From QYOJ01 sp964642545 (GTDB taxonomy: Bacteria > Bacteroidota > Bacteroidia > Bacteroidales > FEN-979): a stretch of DNA of 64,000 nucleotides. The position numbers were made by a program, and so were the translations under genes. Positions 34,792-44,049 of this stretch are shown here, one piece after another. Numbering within the stretch: position 1 is the first letter of the stretch; every line of letters begins with the position of its first letter. Where the stretch lies: contig CAZXQU010000001.1 of assembly GCA_964642545.1 (NCBI GenBank), positions 124,001 to 188,000 of the forward strand. The letters are read 5' to 3'. The notes below the pieces were generated by a model. That model was not told the origin of the DNA, made no database searches, and saw nothing but the letters and a program-made list of their open reading frames with translations.

Positions 34792-36245
34792 TCCTCTGCT
34801 TTGTTCTGGTACATGTCTAATGCGACAAGCATGGCAATAAATGCCCACACAGGGACAGAAGCTTTATCAGTATCGAGGAAGTTGTTGAGGGTTCCATGGA
34901 GGAAGTAGGTTATTAATCCGAGAAGTACGGTGAGGCTTATAAGTTTCGTTTCAGGGGTTGTCGCCTGTTTATGGACTTTGATTCCATATACGACTACCAT
35001 GATGACCAGGATTAACATAATTAGCATACCAGGCAACCCCTCCTCTGAGAGAGGGCCAATGAATTCACTATGTGCATTCCCCCTGTCGCCGGCGTTGGTA
35101 CTGATCAACGTCTTCTCTTTGGAGAGCTGAAATGGGGCGTATTCAAACTGATATGTACCTGGGCCAAAACCGAAAACCGGTCTTTCGCTAAACATCCTGA
35201 AAGCCGATTGCCACCTGTTGATTCGTTCAAGGTTGGAGTCGTCTGTAGAAATGTTGGACATGGACTGTACATGTTCGGTAAAGTCGCCGGAGGTTCCCTG
35301 TTTATTTCGTTCCAGACCATCCCAAATCTGCTGCTGAAACATAAAAAAGAAAATAAGCAATCCACCTGTGATCACAGCGATCCATTTGAACTTAATCCTG
35401 AAAAGGATCACGAAATAAACCATCAGCGTAGCTACAATGCTGATCCAGGCAGCCCGGCAGAAGGAGAGATAAAGAGCTGCCAACAGAATTACCATGACAA
35501 TGAAAGCAAAAAAGCGTGTGGTTTTTCCATAAACCCTGCTAAAGGTAAAACCAACAAAGACAGGCAGGAATAGGGCCAATATCGCACCATATGCAGTATG
35601 GTCATTGTAGAACGGTTCCATCACCCAGTGCCCGGCCTCCTCTTCGAAGCCAAAGGATGAATGATGTATGACCGTATAAAAGATCACCCCCATCAGAGGA
35701 ATAGCATAGAGCCAGATAAAAAGGCGGATGTTAAGTGTCTTTCGGAAAAGAAGGATGCCGAGGAAATAAAAAGGAATCACAAACCATAACCTGGCCAGCA
35801 GGTATTTGAATGATACCAGGGGGATTTGGCTGGTTAAGCTGGTGATAAACATCCAGGTAAGTGAAACAATAACAATGATGCTTACCGGATGAGTCCAAAT
35901 CTTTTTGTCGAAATCATTTTTATAAAACAGTTTCAGGATAAAGATCAGGACCACTCCAAAAAGTAACGGTTCGGTAGGAACTGAGATCCCTGCCCCTAAC
36001 TCATACTGCACCATGTTCACAGCAATCGGCGTAGTAAAGGCGATCAGTAAAAGAATCCAGTCAAGTCTTGTGAAATAAAAGTAGAGAAGCACCAATAAAA
36101 CAGGGATGGCCAGTGAATAATAAATATCCTTATACACCATGTAGGCATTAAGCAAGATATAGGCCAGGCTGATGATGTATACCCACACCACTTTATATCT
36201 CTCCATCAGTCCGGAGATTCCCGTTCCTGAAAGGATGTTAGGCAT
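34764..36245 (-). CDS. O-antigen ligase/polymerase-like membrane protein (Wzy_C)
   Basis: 493 residues from ATG 36245, preferred over a TTG at 36293 that would overlap the upstream gene by 56 bp. There are about ten or more transmembrane helices, with the Wzy_C-type loop (FRMFSERPVFGFGPGTYQFEYAPF ... NAHSEFIGPLSEEGLPGMLIML). It either joins O-antigen to lipid A core or polymerises a surface polysaccharide in the inner membrane; sequence alone does not decide. Its final residues come from a heptamer array. It overlaps the Wzz-like gene by 8 bp. Confidence 0.85.
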   Translation of the reverse strand: MPNILSGTGISGLMERYKVVWVYIISLAYILLNAYMVYKDIYYSLAIPVLLVLLYFYFTRLDWILLLIAFTTPIAVNMVQYELGAGISVPTEPLLFGVVLIFILKLFYKNDFDKKIWTHPVSIIVIVSLTWMFITSLTSQIPLVSFKYLLARLWFVIPFYFLGILLFRKTLNIRLFIWLYAIPLMGVIFYTVIHHSSFGFEEEAGHWVMEPFYNDHTAYGAILALFLPVFVGFTFSRVYGKTTRFFAFIVMVILLAALYLSFCRAAWISIVATLMVYFVILFRIKFKWIAVITGGLLIFFFMFQQQIWDGLERNKQGTSGDFTEHVQSMSNISTDDSNLERINRWQSAFRMFSERPVFGFGPGTYQFEYAPFQLSKEKTLISTNAGDRGNAHSEFIGPLSEEGLPGMLIMLILVIMVVVYGIKVHKQATTPETKLISLTVLLGLITYFLHGTLNNFLDTDKASVPVWAFIAMLVALDMYQNKAEEQSSVGSGQ

Positions 36246-37200
36246 GTTTCGGTGGAAACTGTTTTGAAAATCTGGATCGTTCAATAAGTCCAATCACAAT
36301 GAGAGCCAGTGCGAACATTGCCAACATGGAGCCAACCACGATGAGCCAACGGATTGGAGAAGCTTTCTTATCAGAAACATACGGTTTGGTGAGAATGTTC
36401 ATGTGGGTGTATTCACGGTTATAATTGAGCAAGGCCCTGTCATAGTCAAGTTTGAAGAAGGCAAACTCTTCCGTTTCTGCAACCAGCATCTCCTGGATGA
36501 GCAGCATCTCCGGTCCTTTTTCTTCAATATTTTTTTTGTATTTAATCGCTTCATTGTAACGTCCGGCCTGGGTTCCGGTACCCAGCAGGGCACGCATCAC
36601 CTCACGGGTTTGTGCCTGGTACTCCATCAATCCGAATTTTGTTCCCAACTCTTCAGCGCGTTGCCGCAATGAGTCGATTTTCAGCTTTTTTTCATTGACA
36701 ACAATCTCGTAGTTAATCAATACCTCATAAAATTTATCCTTATGCATTTTCCTCACTTTCATGTTGTAGAAGTCAAGGATGGCGTTAACCATATCACAGG
36801 CCATCCGGGGATCAGGATCGAGCACCTCGATATTCACAGCCTCGTTGGGAGTTTTACTGATCTTCACCCGTTGGATATAGATCCAATAGAGAGTGCTGAG
36901 GAAATGGGTATAGTTAGAGTCGACCTTCCAATGTGCAGCAAGGTCAAATTTTCCAATCACGCTATCTCGGATATCTCCGGAGCTGAGGATCTCAATCATC
37001 TGTTCAGTCTCGTTCTCATCTGAATATGGCGCTATGTTGGAAGGATAAACCACAGCGTAGGATTTATAGAGTGGAGTAATCACCATAGGGCCCGAGAAGA
37101 TAATCGAAATGACGAGAGCAAGGACTACGATGACCGCCAGGTGAATCTTCCACCGGAATAGGATATCAACGATATTCTTGCTGTTGAAAAAGGGTTCCAT
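36238..37200 (-). CDS. Polysaccharide chain-length determinant (Wzz-like), copy 1
   Basis: 320 residues. Two transmembrane helices flank a periplasmic coiled-coil region: the N-terminal helix IHLAVIVVLALVISIIFSG, and a C-terminal helix near WLIVVGSMLAMFALALIVIGLIE preceded by the Pro-rich PIR motif (KASPIRW). It has no tyrosine kinase domain. It probably controls chain length of the polysaccharide made by this locus. The gene is paralogous to the next one, 35 bp upstream. Confidence 0.83.
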   Translation of the reverse strand: MEPFFNSKNIVDILFRWKIHLAVIVVLALVISIIFSGPMVITPLYKSYAVVYPSNIAPYSDENETEQMIEILSSGDIRDSVIGKFDLAAHWKVDSNYTHFLSTLYWIYIQRVKISKTPNEAVNIEVLDPDPRMACDMVNAILDFYNMKVRKMHKDKFYEVLINYEIVVNEKKLKIDSLRQRAEELGTKFGLMEYQAQTREVMRALLGTGTQAGRYNEAIKYKKNIEEKGPEMLLIQEMLVAETEEFAFFKLDYDRALLNYNREYTHMNILTKPYVSDKKASPIRWLIVVGSMLAMFALALIVIGLIERSRFSKQFPPKHA

Positions 37201-37235
37201 ATATATTTCTTTTGAGTTTACTAAAATTGGTTTGG

Positions 37236-38282
37236 TTACGACTGTCCTAACTGAAATTTCTTCTGGGCGTTAGCGGCAGAGATCTTCTCAACAACCATGA
37301 TAATGATGATTGTTAAAAATAGTGAGGAGATGATAGAAACAAGCATAATGAGCCAACGGATCGGATAGGACTTTCTTTCCGCTTTGTAGGCATCACTTAC
37401 GATAAATTTTTGAGGGATATTCTCCTGGGCATCAACTTTTGCCTCTTTTAATCTTGATTGAAGGAGGGTAAGCTGTTCGGTTTTGAACTCCAGGGAATTC
37501 TTCAACGACATGTAAATGCCTCCATATTTCCCTAGTACATCTAATCGTTTCTGAAGAGCTTTTTGTGCCTCAACGTTGCCGTTCATAATGGCGATAGCCA
37601 TCTGCTGGTTCATAACCTGAGATTGGTACTCTACATCATTCACCCCCAGTTTACCCAAGGTAACAATGGAATCAACAACGACATAAATCTCGCTTTGAAG
37701 ATTGTTATATTCTTCCTCCACGATTGATAACCCCTGGATGGCCCGAAGGTGCTGCATATCGTTTTTTGTAGAGTCAAGCAAAGCTGCAATGGTGTTGGCA
37801 ATGTCAGCAGCCAACTGTGGGTCGGTATCGTAGACTGTGATCTGAACGGCCATAAACGGTGTCCTGCGAAAACTAATATTCCGGTCATACTCATCAAAGA
37901 GCCTGGAATATTTATATTTTGTAGCAGAGTCAATCCCGTAATGGTCCATCAAGTTGAACTTCAAAATCACACGGTCGCGAATTTTGTTGGAATTGAGAAT
38001 CTGCATCAGTTGTTCGGCCTGCTCATCCTCACCAAACGACATCAGGTCTTCACCTTTCTGATTGTTCTCAGTCAACAGCGCTTTGGATACCGAATTGGTA
38101 CTCGCCGGAAACATGATGACAGTTGACCTAAACTTTGGTGTAATAAACCAGGGCAGGGAGAAAAACCAGGAACCGGCGAACGCCACAATCATTACGATGA
38201 AGAGGGGTTTACGCCATTTATAAAGAAAGATCACGATGTTGGAAGAGTCGAAATCTTCCCTTCTTATAGGGTCATGGATCAT
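37236..38282 (-). CDS. Polysaccharide chain-length determinant (Wzz-like), copy 2
   Basis: 348 residues with the same plan as copy 1: N-terminal helix (LFIVMIVAFAGSWFFSLPW), periplasmic helical domain (EEQAEQLMQILNSNKIRDRVI) and C-terminal helix after SYPIRWLIMLV. The shared TEQMIEILSS/AEQLMQILNS and SPIRW/YPIRW segments show that the copies are paralogues. Two unequal copies may form a hetero-oligomer. It is the first gene of the ligase-Wzz-Wzz operon, with a TACCTTTG promoter element. Confidence 0.83.
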   Translation of the reverse strand: MIHDPIRREDFDSSNIVIFLYKWRKPLFIVMIVAFAGSWFFSLPWFITPKFRSTVIMFPASTNSVSKALLTENNQKGEDLMSFGEDEQAEQLMQILNSNKIRDRVILKFNLMDHYGIDSATKYKYSRLFDEYDRNISFRRTPFMAVQITVYDTDPQLAADIANTIAALLDSTKNDMQHLRAIQGLSIVEEEYNNLQSEIYVVVDSIVTLGKLGVNDVEYQSQVMNQQMAIAIMNGNVEAQKALQKRLDVLGKYGGIYMSLKNSLEFKTEQLTLLQSRLKEAKVDAQENIPQKFIVSDAYKAERKSYPIRWLIMLVSIISSLFLTIIIIMVVEKISAANAQKKFQLGQS

Positions 38283-38304
38283 AGCAAGTTGATCAAAATT
38301 TTGC

Positions 38305-38312
38305 CAAAGGTA
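38305..38312 (-). promoter_or_regulatory. -7 element TACCTTTG upstream of wzz copy 2
   Basis: TAnnTTTG match on the minus strand, 22 bp before the ATG, implying a leader of about 15-20 nt. Confidence 0.6.
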
Positions 38313-38362
38313 GAGAATTTTGGGAAATGAACAAGAGGAGTTGCCATATTTGATATTCCCAA

Positions 38363-39841
38363 TTAGCTGTCTCTGCGGAGGATGCCAATGAGTGCCCGGA
38401 AGTGAAGAAGCCGAAGAATGACAGCAAGGAATAAGGAGATGATGAGCGCCAGTGTAAAGTTAGAAATCCAGGCCAGATTTGCCGGGAGTCCGGGAATGGT
38501 GATCGTAATCTGGCGTGAAAGCCAGGTGAAGAGAATCACTCCACAAACGAAGAAGAAGAGGGTTAAAAGGAAACGGTAATTTACCTTGAATTTAAAGATC
38601 CGTTGAACCAGAATAACCTGTGCAAAAGCAGCAAAAATCTGTGTTGAGAGACTGGATATCGCACTTCCATAAGCCATAAGTCGAGGGATCAACAGGATGT
38701 TTACGGCAAGGTTAATTATCAGGCTAATGGCAGCGATGATATTCAACTCTTTTAGGTTCCCGTTTGCGGTAAGGAGGGTTCCGAAAATGTATGTAGTAGA
38801 AATTGCTATAAATCCCAGCATCAAGAGCTGGAATACTGGTGCCGATTGAGTGGTGTCGGAGTCATAAAGCAGATTCATCATCTCGCTGCTATAAAAGAAT
38901 GATAATACGGCAACAATAGTCGCCACGGTGATGATCAGGGTATAGGATAGCTTCAGCATCTCTTCCACCGACTCTTTGAGCTTGATCATCCTGGAGAAGA
39001 TTGGAATCAGGAGTACAGCAAAGAGAAACGAGATCATCGTAGCAGCATCCAGCAGCCTGAAACCATGGGCATAAATACCAGCTTGTTCACTCCCCAGTGT
39101 TTTGCCAAGAATCTTCCCAAGCATGACCGGATCAAGACGGTTGTACAATGTCATCAGGAGAACCATCAACGCAAACGGCATGCTTTTCTTGATAATCATC
39201 AGAAAGAAGGGCCAATGCCAATTCAATTTCTGGAACTTCGATTTTCGAATAACGATAAACAGCGCAATAAGGGCAGTAAAAAAATAAGCGGCCGTTTGGC
39301 TGTAAACGAACCATTCGATGCGGAAAGGTATATCTGTAAGTTGCCCCCAAAGCAACACGCTGCAAAAGAGAATCATGAGCAGTCGATCTAGAATAGAAAG
39401 CAGACTGTCTGTTTTAAAAAGCAAAAGTCCAGAGATATTTGACCGAAGGTAGAGGATGAACGAGGAGAGAAACTGATTGAATGCCAGAAAAGCAAGCAAG
39501 AAAAGCTGATCGCCGGAGTATCCCATGATAAAAACCGCGATCACATAGGTGATAAGGATGTAAAGAATTCCCAGCAGGAATTTCAGCACCAGGATGCCTG
39601 AAAAGTGTTTATTCAGCAGGTGGTTGTGCTGGGCAATGTTTCTGTTGTTGAAGTTGGTGATTCCCAGATCCAGCAGAATATTGAAAAGAAAAGAGAAGTT
39701 GAAGATCACAAAATAGAAGCCATAATCCTCCACGCCTACAGTATTCTGAACGGTTCTGTCGATCCCAAAAATCCAGAAAGGCTTCACGAGAAGGTTCAAA
39801 AAAAGAAGCAGTCCCAGATTTGTCAGAAATTTACGTTGCAT
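38363..39841 (-). CDS. Polysaccharide flippase (Wzx-like, MOP superfamily)
   Basis: 492 residues with about 14 hydrophobic helices and the polysaccharide-biosynthesis start FLTNLGLLLFLNLLVKPFWIFGIDRTVQNTVG followed by FNFSFLFNILLDLGITNFNNR. It would flip lipid-linked oligosaccharides across the inner membrane, feeding the ligase/polymerase and Wzz proteins downstream. It is on the same strand as the Wzz genes but 80 bp away, and it has its own promoter element. Confidence 0.86.
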   Translation of the reverse strand: MQRKFLTNLGLLLFLNLLVKPFWIFGIDRTVQNTVGVEDYGFYFVIFNFSFLFNILLDLGITNFNNRNIAQHNHLLNKHFSGILVLKFLLGILYILITYVIAVFIMGYSGDQLFLLAFLAFNQFLSSFILYLRSNISGLLLFKTDSLLSILDRLLMILFCSVLLWGQLTDIPFRIEWFVYSQTAAYFFTALIALFIVIRKSKFQKLNWHWPFFLMIIKKSMPFALMVLLMTLYNRLDPVMLGKILGKTLGSEQAGIYAHGFRLLDAATMISFLFAVLLIPIFSRMIKLKESVEEMLKLSYTLIITVATIVAVLSFFYSSEMMNLLYDSDTTQSAPVFQLLMLGFIAISTTYIFGTLLTANGNLKELNIIAAISLIINLAVNILLIPRLMAYGSAISSLSTQIFAAFAQVILVQRIFKFKVNYRFLLTLFFFVCGVILFTWLSRQITITIPGLPANLAWISNFTLALIISLFLAVILRLLHFRALIGILRRDS

Positions 39842-39912
39842 GGATTTTATGAAAAATCCCTTGAAGAAGGGGAAAGGGTTTCTTTTTCAAAAAAATAGTG
39901 TGATATTTGCTA

Positions 39913-39920
39913 CAAAGTTA
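39913..39920 (-). promoter_or_regulatory. -7 element TAACTTTG upstream of flippase gene
   Basis: TAnnTTTG match on the minus strand in the divergent gap between the flippase and the GT4 gene. Confidence 0.5.
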
Positions 39921-39953
39921 AGAATTTTCTGAACCAAGAAACGTACTATCCTG

Positions 39954-41084
39954 ATGAATATTGCGGTTAACACCCGACTGCTGCTGAAAGACAAACTCGA
40001 AGGGATCGGGTGGTTTACTTATGAATCGTTGAAACGAATCACCACACAACATCCCGAGCACCATTTTTATTTTATCTTTGACCGGCCCTTTTCAGGTGAT
40101 TTTATCTTCTCTGACAACATCACACCCTTGGTCCAGTACCCACCGGCACGCCATCCATTTCTCTATTATGCCTGGTTCGAATACAGCCTTCCATCTCTTC
40201 TCAACCGTTTGAAGCCCGACCTGTTTCTATCCCCCGACGGTTTTCTTTCCCTTCGCTATAAAGGAAAGTCGATGAATGTGATCCACGATCTCAATTTCGA
40301 ACATTACCCCGAAGATCTTCCATTTCTTACACGTAGATACTATCGGCATTACTTTCCAAAATATGCACAGAAGGCAGTACGGATAGCAACCGTTTCAGAA
40401 TACTCTCGCCAGGATATTGTCAAGCAATACCATGTGAGCGAAGACAAAATCGACATCGTCTACGACGGAGCCAATGAGATCTACAAACCGCTTACTGAAG
40501 AGGAGAAGGTGATGACCAGGCAGTTCTATTCTGATGGCAAGCCATTTTTTCTCTTCATCGGGTCACTTCACCCACGTAAAAATCTTTCCAACCTTTTCAG
40601 GGCATTCGACCTTTTCAAAAAGACCAATCCCTCAGACATACAGCTGCTGATCGTTGGCGCACGGAAGTGGTGGACTCCCGAGATCGACTCAGCATACCAG
40701 CGGATGATCTATTCGAGGGATGTGGTTTTCACAGGCCGTCTCAATATCGAACACCTCCGGTATGTTCTGGGTGCTGCGACTGCACTCACCTATGTCTCCT
40801 ATTTTGAGGGTTTTGGCATTCCCATTGTCGAAGCCTTCCGTTGTGGCACCCCCGTGATCACATCCGATGTCACCTCCATGCCTGAAGTTGCCGGTGATGG
40901 CGCCCTTCTGGTCGACCCTTTTGATCCCGAAACCATCGCTATGGCGATGTATAAGATCTACCAGTACAAAACCATGCGTGAGGAACTTGTCCAAAGAGGC
41001 CATGCCCGTGAAGGGCTCTTTACATGGCAAAATACCACCGACCATCTATGGGAATCGATCCAAAAAGCATTGAAAACCAAATAA
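39954..41084 (+). CDS. Glycosyltransferase family 4
   Basis: 376 residues. GT-B fold with the DLNFEHYPEDLPF region of mannosyl/rhamnosyl-transferase-like GT4 enzymes, TVSEYSRQDIVKQYHV, FLFIGSLHPRKNLSNLFRAF, and the donor motif YFEGFGIPIVEAFRCGTPVITSD (E-x7-E type). It likely adds a sugar in surface polysaccharide or LPS core assembly. It is divergent from the flippase and 4 bp before purD, so probably in one transcript with a housekeeping gene. Confidence 0.88.
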   Translation: MNIAVNTRLLLKDKLEGIGWFTYESLKRITTQHPEHHFYFIFDRPFSGDFIFSDNITPLVQYPPARHPFLYYAWFEYSLPSLLNRLKPDLFLSPDGFLSLRYKGKSMNVIHDLNFEHYPEDLPFLTRRYYRHYFPKYAQKAVRIATVSEYSRQDIVKQYHVSEDKIDIVYDGANEIYKPLTEEEKVMTRQFYSDGKPFFLFIGSLHPRKNLSNLFRAFDLFKKTNPSDIQLLIVGARKWWTPEIDSAYQRMIYSRDVVFTGRLNIEHLRYVLGAATALTYVSYFEGFGIPIVEAFRCGTPVITSDVTSMPEVAGDGALLVDPFDPETIAMAMYKIYQYKTMREELVQRGHAREGLFTWQNTTDHLWESIQKALKTK

Positions 41085-41088
41085 TTGC

Positions 41089-42360
41089 ATGAACATTCTC
41101 CTATTAGGTTCGGGAGGGCGGGAGCATACCCTCGCCTGGAAACTTTCACAAAGCCCTCGATTGACAGCCCTCTTTATCGCCCCTGGTAATGCCGGGACTG
41201 CCACCGTAGGAACCAACCTCCCCATCGCTGTCAACAACTTCCCCGCTATCAATGAAGCCTGTCAGCTTCACAAAATCGAAATGGTGATTGTTGGACCGGA
41301 AGACCCCCTCGTTCACGGAATTCATGATTTTTTCCTCGCAAGCCCTTATCTCCGTAACATCCCGGTGATAGGTCCCACAAAGCAAGCAGCCATGCTGGAG
41401 GGAAGCAAAGATTTTGCGAAAGCATTCCTTAAGAAATACAACATCCCAACTGCTTGTTATGAGACCTTTGTGCCAGAGAGCCTTGATGCAGGAATCTCTT
41501 TTCTCCGGTCACTTAATCCCCCTTATGTTTTGAAAGCCGACGGACTCGCTGCGGGCAAAGGGGTGGTGATCTGCTCTTCGTTGGATGAGGCCATTGCAGA
41601 GCTAACATCAATGCTTTCGGATGCCAAATTCGGAGAAGCTTCAAGCAAAGTGGTGATTGAAGAATTCCTGGATGGGATAGAACTTTCGGCATTTGTGATT
41701 ACCGATGGTCTTCATTACCGTATATTTCCCGAAGCCAAAGACTATAAAAAGATCGGTGTAGGAGATACTGGACCGAATACCGGAGGGATGGGATCGGTCT
41801 CTCCCGTTTCCTTTGCACAGGGGGAATTCCTTGAGAATGTGGAACGACTGGTAATACGCCCTACGCTGGAGGGGCTCAACACCGAAGGAATCTCTTACCA
41901 GGGCTTCATTTTTTTCGGATTGATGAATGTTAAGGGCGTACCTTATGTAATTGAATACAACTGCCGCTTGGGAGATCCCGAAACCGAGTCGGTATTGCCT
42001 AGGATCCAGGGCGATTTCGTGGAACTCTGTCAGGCTGTGGCCAATGGCTCCCTTGATCAAGTTGTCATGGAACTGGATTCTCGGTTCACCGCCAGTGTGA
42101 TGCTGGTTGCAGAAGGTTACCCGGGTGCTTATGAAAAAGGGAAAGAGATCACCGGCCTTGACCGTGTAAGCGGAAGTTTCGTGTTTCATGCCGGGACCAA
42201 ACACGCCGATGGACGGATTGTAACCAACGGCGGCCGGGTCCTTGCCGTCACATCTTTCGGAGAAACAATGGAAGAAGCATTGAAAAAATCTTACGAAAAT
42301 GCTGAGAAAATCCATTATGAGGGAAAATATTACCGAAGGGATATTGGCTTTGATTTGTGA
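41089..42360 (+). CDS. purD: Phosphoribosylamine-glycine ligase
   Basis: 423 residues. ATP-grasp enzyme of de novo purine synthesis joining glycine to 5-phosphoribosylamine. Motifs: LLLGSGGREHTLAWKL at the start, PYVLKADGLAAGKGVVIC, GDTGPNTGGMGSVSP and EYNCRLGDPETESVLPRI. Monofunctional and of normal length. It follows a glycosyltransferase by 4 bp. Confidence 0.97.
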   Translation: MNILLLGSGGREHTLAWKLSQSPRLTALFIAPGNAGTATVGTNLPIAVNNFPAINEACQLHKIEMVIVGPEDPLVHGIHDFFLASPYLRNIPVIGPTKQAAMLEGSKDFAKAFLKKYNIPTACYETFVPESLDAGISFLRSLNPPYVLKADGLAAGKGVVICSSLDEAIAELTSMLSDAKFGEASSKVVIEEFLDGIELSAFVITDGLHYRIFPEAKDYKKIGVGDTGPNTGGMGSVSPVSFAQGEFLENVERLVIRPTLEGLNTEGISYQGFIFFGLMNVKGVPYVIEYNCRLGDPETESVLPRIQGDFVELCQAVANGSLDQVVMELDSRFTASVMLVAEGYPGAYEKGKEITGLDRVSGSFVFHAGTKHADGRIVTNGGRVLAVTSFGETMEEALKKSYENAEKIHYEGKYYRRDIGFDL

Positions 42361-42366
42361 AAAATA

Positions 42367-42417
42367 AAATCCCCTTTAGGAGCTTATTCGTAACTCTTAA
42401 TTCGTAATTCGTAATTT
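42367..42417. repeat. CCCCTTTAGG element plus CGTAATT array
   Basis: AATCCCCTTTAGGAGC (an inverted copy of the core at 16231) is followed directly by CGTAACT/CGTAATT heptamers at 42386-42417, as at 16225-16348. Confidence 0.6.
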
Positions 42418-42420
42418 AAA

Positions 42421-43416
42421 GTGGTTCGCTATTTTAAATCAAGTTTTCCAGGGCAGTTCATCACCATTGGTGTGATCGGCTTGTTGCTTTGGGGCATCGG
42501 GGCTCTCCATCCCCCTGCCATGCCTGAACCTCAGGGGCCGGTACCACTCTATACCATTTTATTCGATTGGTTTTCGGGTACTCCATATCTCGCAATGGGT
42601 ATTGGCTTTTTGCTGGTTCTTTTTCAAGCCTTTTGGCTCAATTACATCGTTTTACGCCACGACCTGGTTCCACACAACACTTCGCTTGCAGCGCTGCTAT
42701 TCCTGCTCTTCATCAGCCTTCTTCCTTCCTACCTGACGCTCACACCTGTGAACATCAGCACCCTATTCCTGCTTTTTATCCTGCGCGCTCTTTTAGAAGC
42801 ATATAACCAGACCGAACCAATTGAGCTGGTCTATACTGCCGGCTTCTTTATAGCCCTCTCATCCTTTTTCTACTTCCCTTCCTTGCTTCTCTACGGCTTA
42901 TTGATCATCTCTTTCCTGGTTTACCGTTCCATGAAATGGCGGGAGTGGGTTAGTTCCTTTATCGGACTGGCTACCCCTTTTCTTTACCTTGTGGTAGTAT
43001 TTTTTCTTACCGACCGCCTGCCAGGACTAGTCGCGCTCTATTCCGATTATTTCGGACAGTTGGATGTCACTCTGTTTGAAGCAGGATGGAACACATGGAC
43101 TCTTTTTGGCATGATGGGATTGTTCTCCATTTTGGGGCTATGGGATACTATACGACATATCGGCGAGAAGAACGTTGAGCAAAGGAAAAAGAATATCGTA
43201 GTGTTGTGGATCTTTTTCTGGTCTATACTAACCCTCCTTTATGCCGGCTCACTATTGATCTATTTTCCAGCCCTGCTCAGCATTTGCCTCTCCATCTTTG
43301 TCACCAACTTTTACTTGCGACTCAGGAAGCTTTTCTGGTTTGAATTGCTGCTTTGGCTCCTGATCATCATTCTCTTTTCCAACATGGCCCTTTGGCCTTA
43401 TCTTCCGGTAAGTTAA
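42421..43416 (+). CDS. Polytopic membrane protein, DUF6427-like
   Basis: 331 residues starting at GTG 42421, with about nine transmembrane helices and few charged loops (MVRYFKSSFPGQFITIGVIG; YRSMKWREWVSSFIGLATPFLY). It looks like the DUF6427 membrane proteins that Bacteroidota carry near purD and similar housekeeping genes. Function unknown. It is translationally close to rnhB (1-bp gap). Confidence 0.6.
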   Translation: MVRYFKSSFPGQFITIGVIGLLLWGIGALHPPAMPEPQGPVPLYTILFDWFSGTPYLAMGIGFLLVLFQAFWLNYIVLRHDLVPHNTSLAALLFLLFISLLPSYLTLTPVNISTLFLLFILRALLEAYNQTEPIELVYTAGFFIALSSFFYFPSLLLYGLLIISFLVYRSMKWREWVSSFIGLATPFLYLVVVFFLTDRLPGLVALYSDYFGQLDVTLFEAGWNTWTLFGMMGLFSILGLWDTIRHIGEKNVEQRKKNIVVLWIFFWSILTLLYAGSLLIYFPALLSICLSIFVTNFYLRLRKLFWFELLLWLLIIILFSNMALWPYLPVS

Positions 43417-43417
43417 G

Positions 43418-44014
43418 ATGCTCCAAAGCCACTATACCAAAGATCTTGTTGAAGCGGGGTGTGACGAGGCCGGAAGAGGCTGCCTGGCCGGGCCACTGTT
43501 TGCTGCTGCCGTGATCCTCCCAAAAGGGTATAAACACCCTTTGCTCAACGACTCTAAACTACTATCAAAACTCCAACGCGAAAGATTACGGAAGGAGGTA
43601 GAGAAAGATGCCCTCGCTTTTGCAATCAGCTGTATAGAGGCTCAAACCGTTGATGAAATTAATATCCTCAATGCCTCTTTCCTGGGGATGGAGGAGGCCG
43701 TCAAACAGCTAACGCTGACGCCAGAATTTCTGCTGATTGATGGGAACCGATTTCGGACAAAACTTGAAATTCCTTACCATTGTATTGTGAAGGGCGATGG
43801 GAAATTCCTCTCCATCGCTGCTGCATCGATACTTGCCAAGACCTACCGCGACGACTACATGGAGCTTCTGCACGAATCTTTCCCGGTTTATCGGTGGAAT
43901 GAGAACAAAGGATACCCGACGCCGGCACACAGGAAAGCCATCTCGACACACGGAATCTCACCGCATCACCGCATCAGCTTCCGGCTGAAACCTCAAGTGA
44001 AAATTTTATTTTAA
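43418..44014 (+). CDS. rnhB: Ribonuclease HII
   Basis: 198 residues. Removes ribonucleotides and RNA from RNA-DNA hybrids. The active-site start EAGCDEAGRGCLAGPLFAAAVILP, LLIDGNRF and KGDGKFLSIAAASILAKTYRDDYM are all present. Normal length. Confidence 0.97.
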   Translation: MLQSHYTKDLVEAGCDEAGRGCLAGPLFAAAVILPKGYKHPLLNDSKLLSKLQRERLRKEVEKDALAFAISCIEAQTVDEINILNASFLGMEEAVKQLTLTPEFLLIDGNRFRTKLEIPYHCIVKGDGKFLSIAAASILAKTYRDDYMELLHESFPVYRWNENKGYPTPAHRKAISTHGISPHHRISFRLKPQVKILF

Positions 44015-44022
44015 TACCTTTG
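44015..44022 (+). promoter_or_regulatory. -7 element TACCTTTG upstream of DUF3352-like gene
   Basis: TAnnTTTG match overlapping the end of the rnhB gap. It covers a potential TTG start at 44020, which supports ATG 44050 as the true start. Confidence 0.6.
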
Positions 44023-44049
44023 TTGTTTCCGCTTCTATCAGCCAAAACA

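Noticed and set aside
36246..36293. Longer start (TTG 36293) for the O-antigen ligase-like gene
   Set aside because: It would overlap the Wzz-like gene by 56 bp; ATG 36245 gives an 8-bp overlap.
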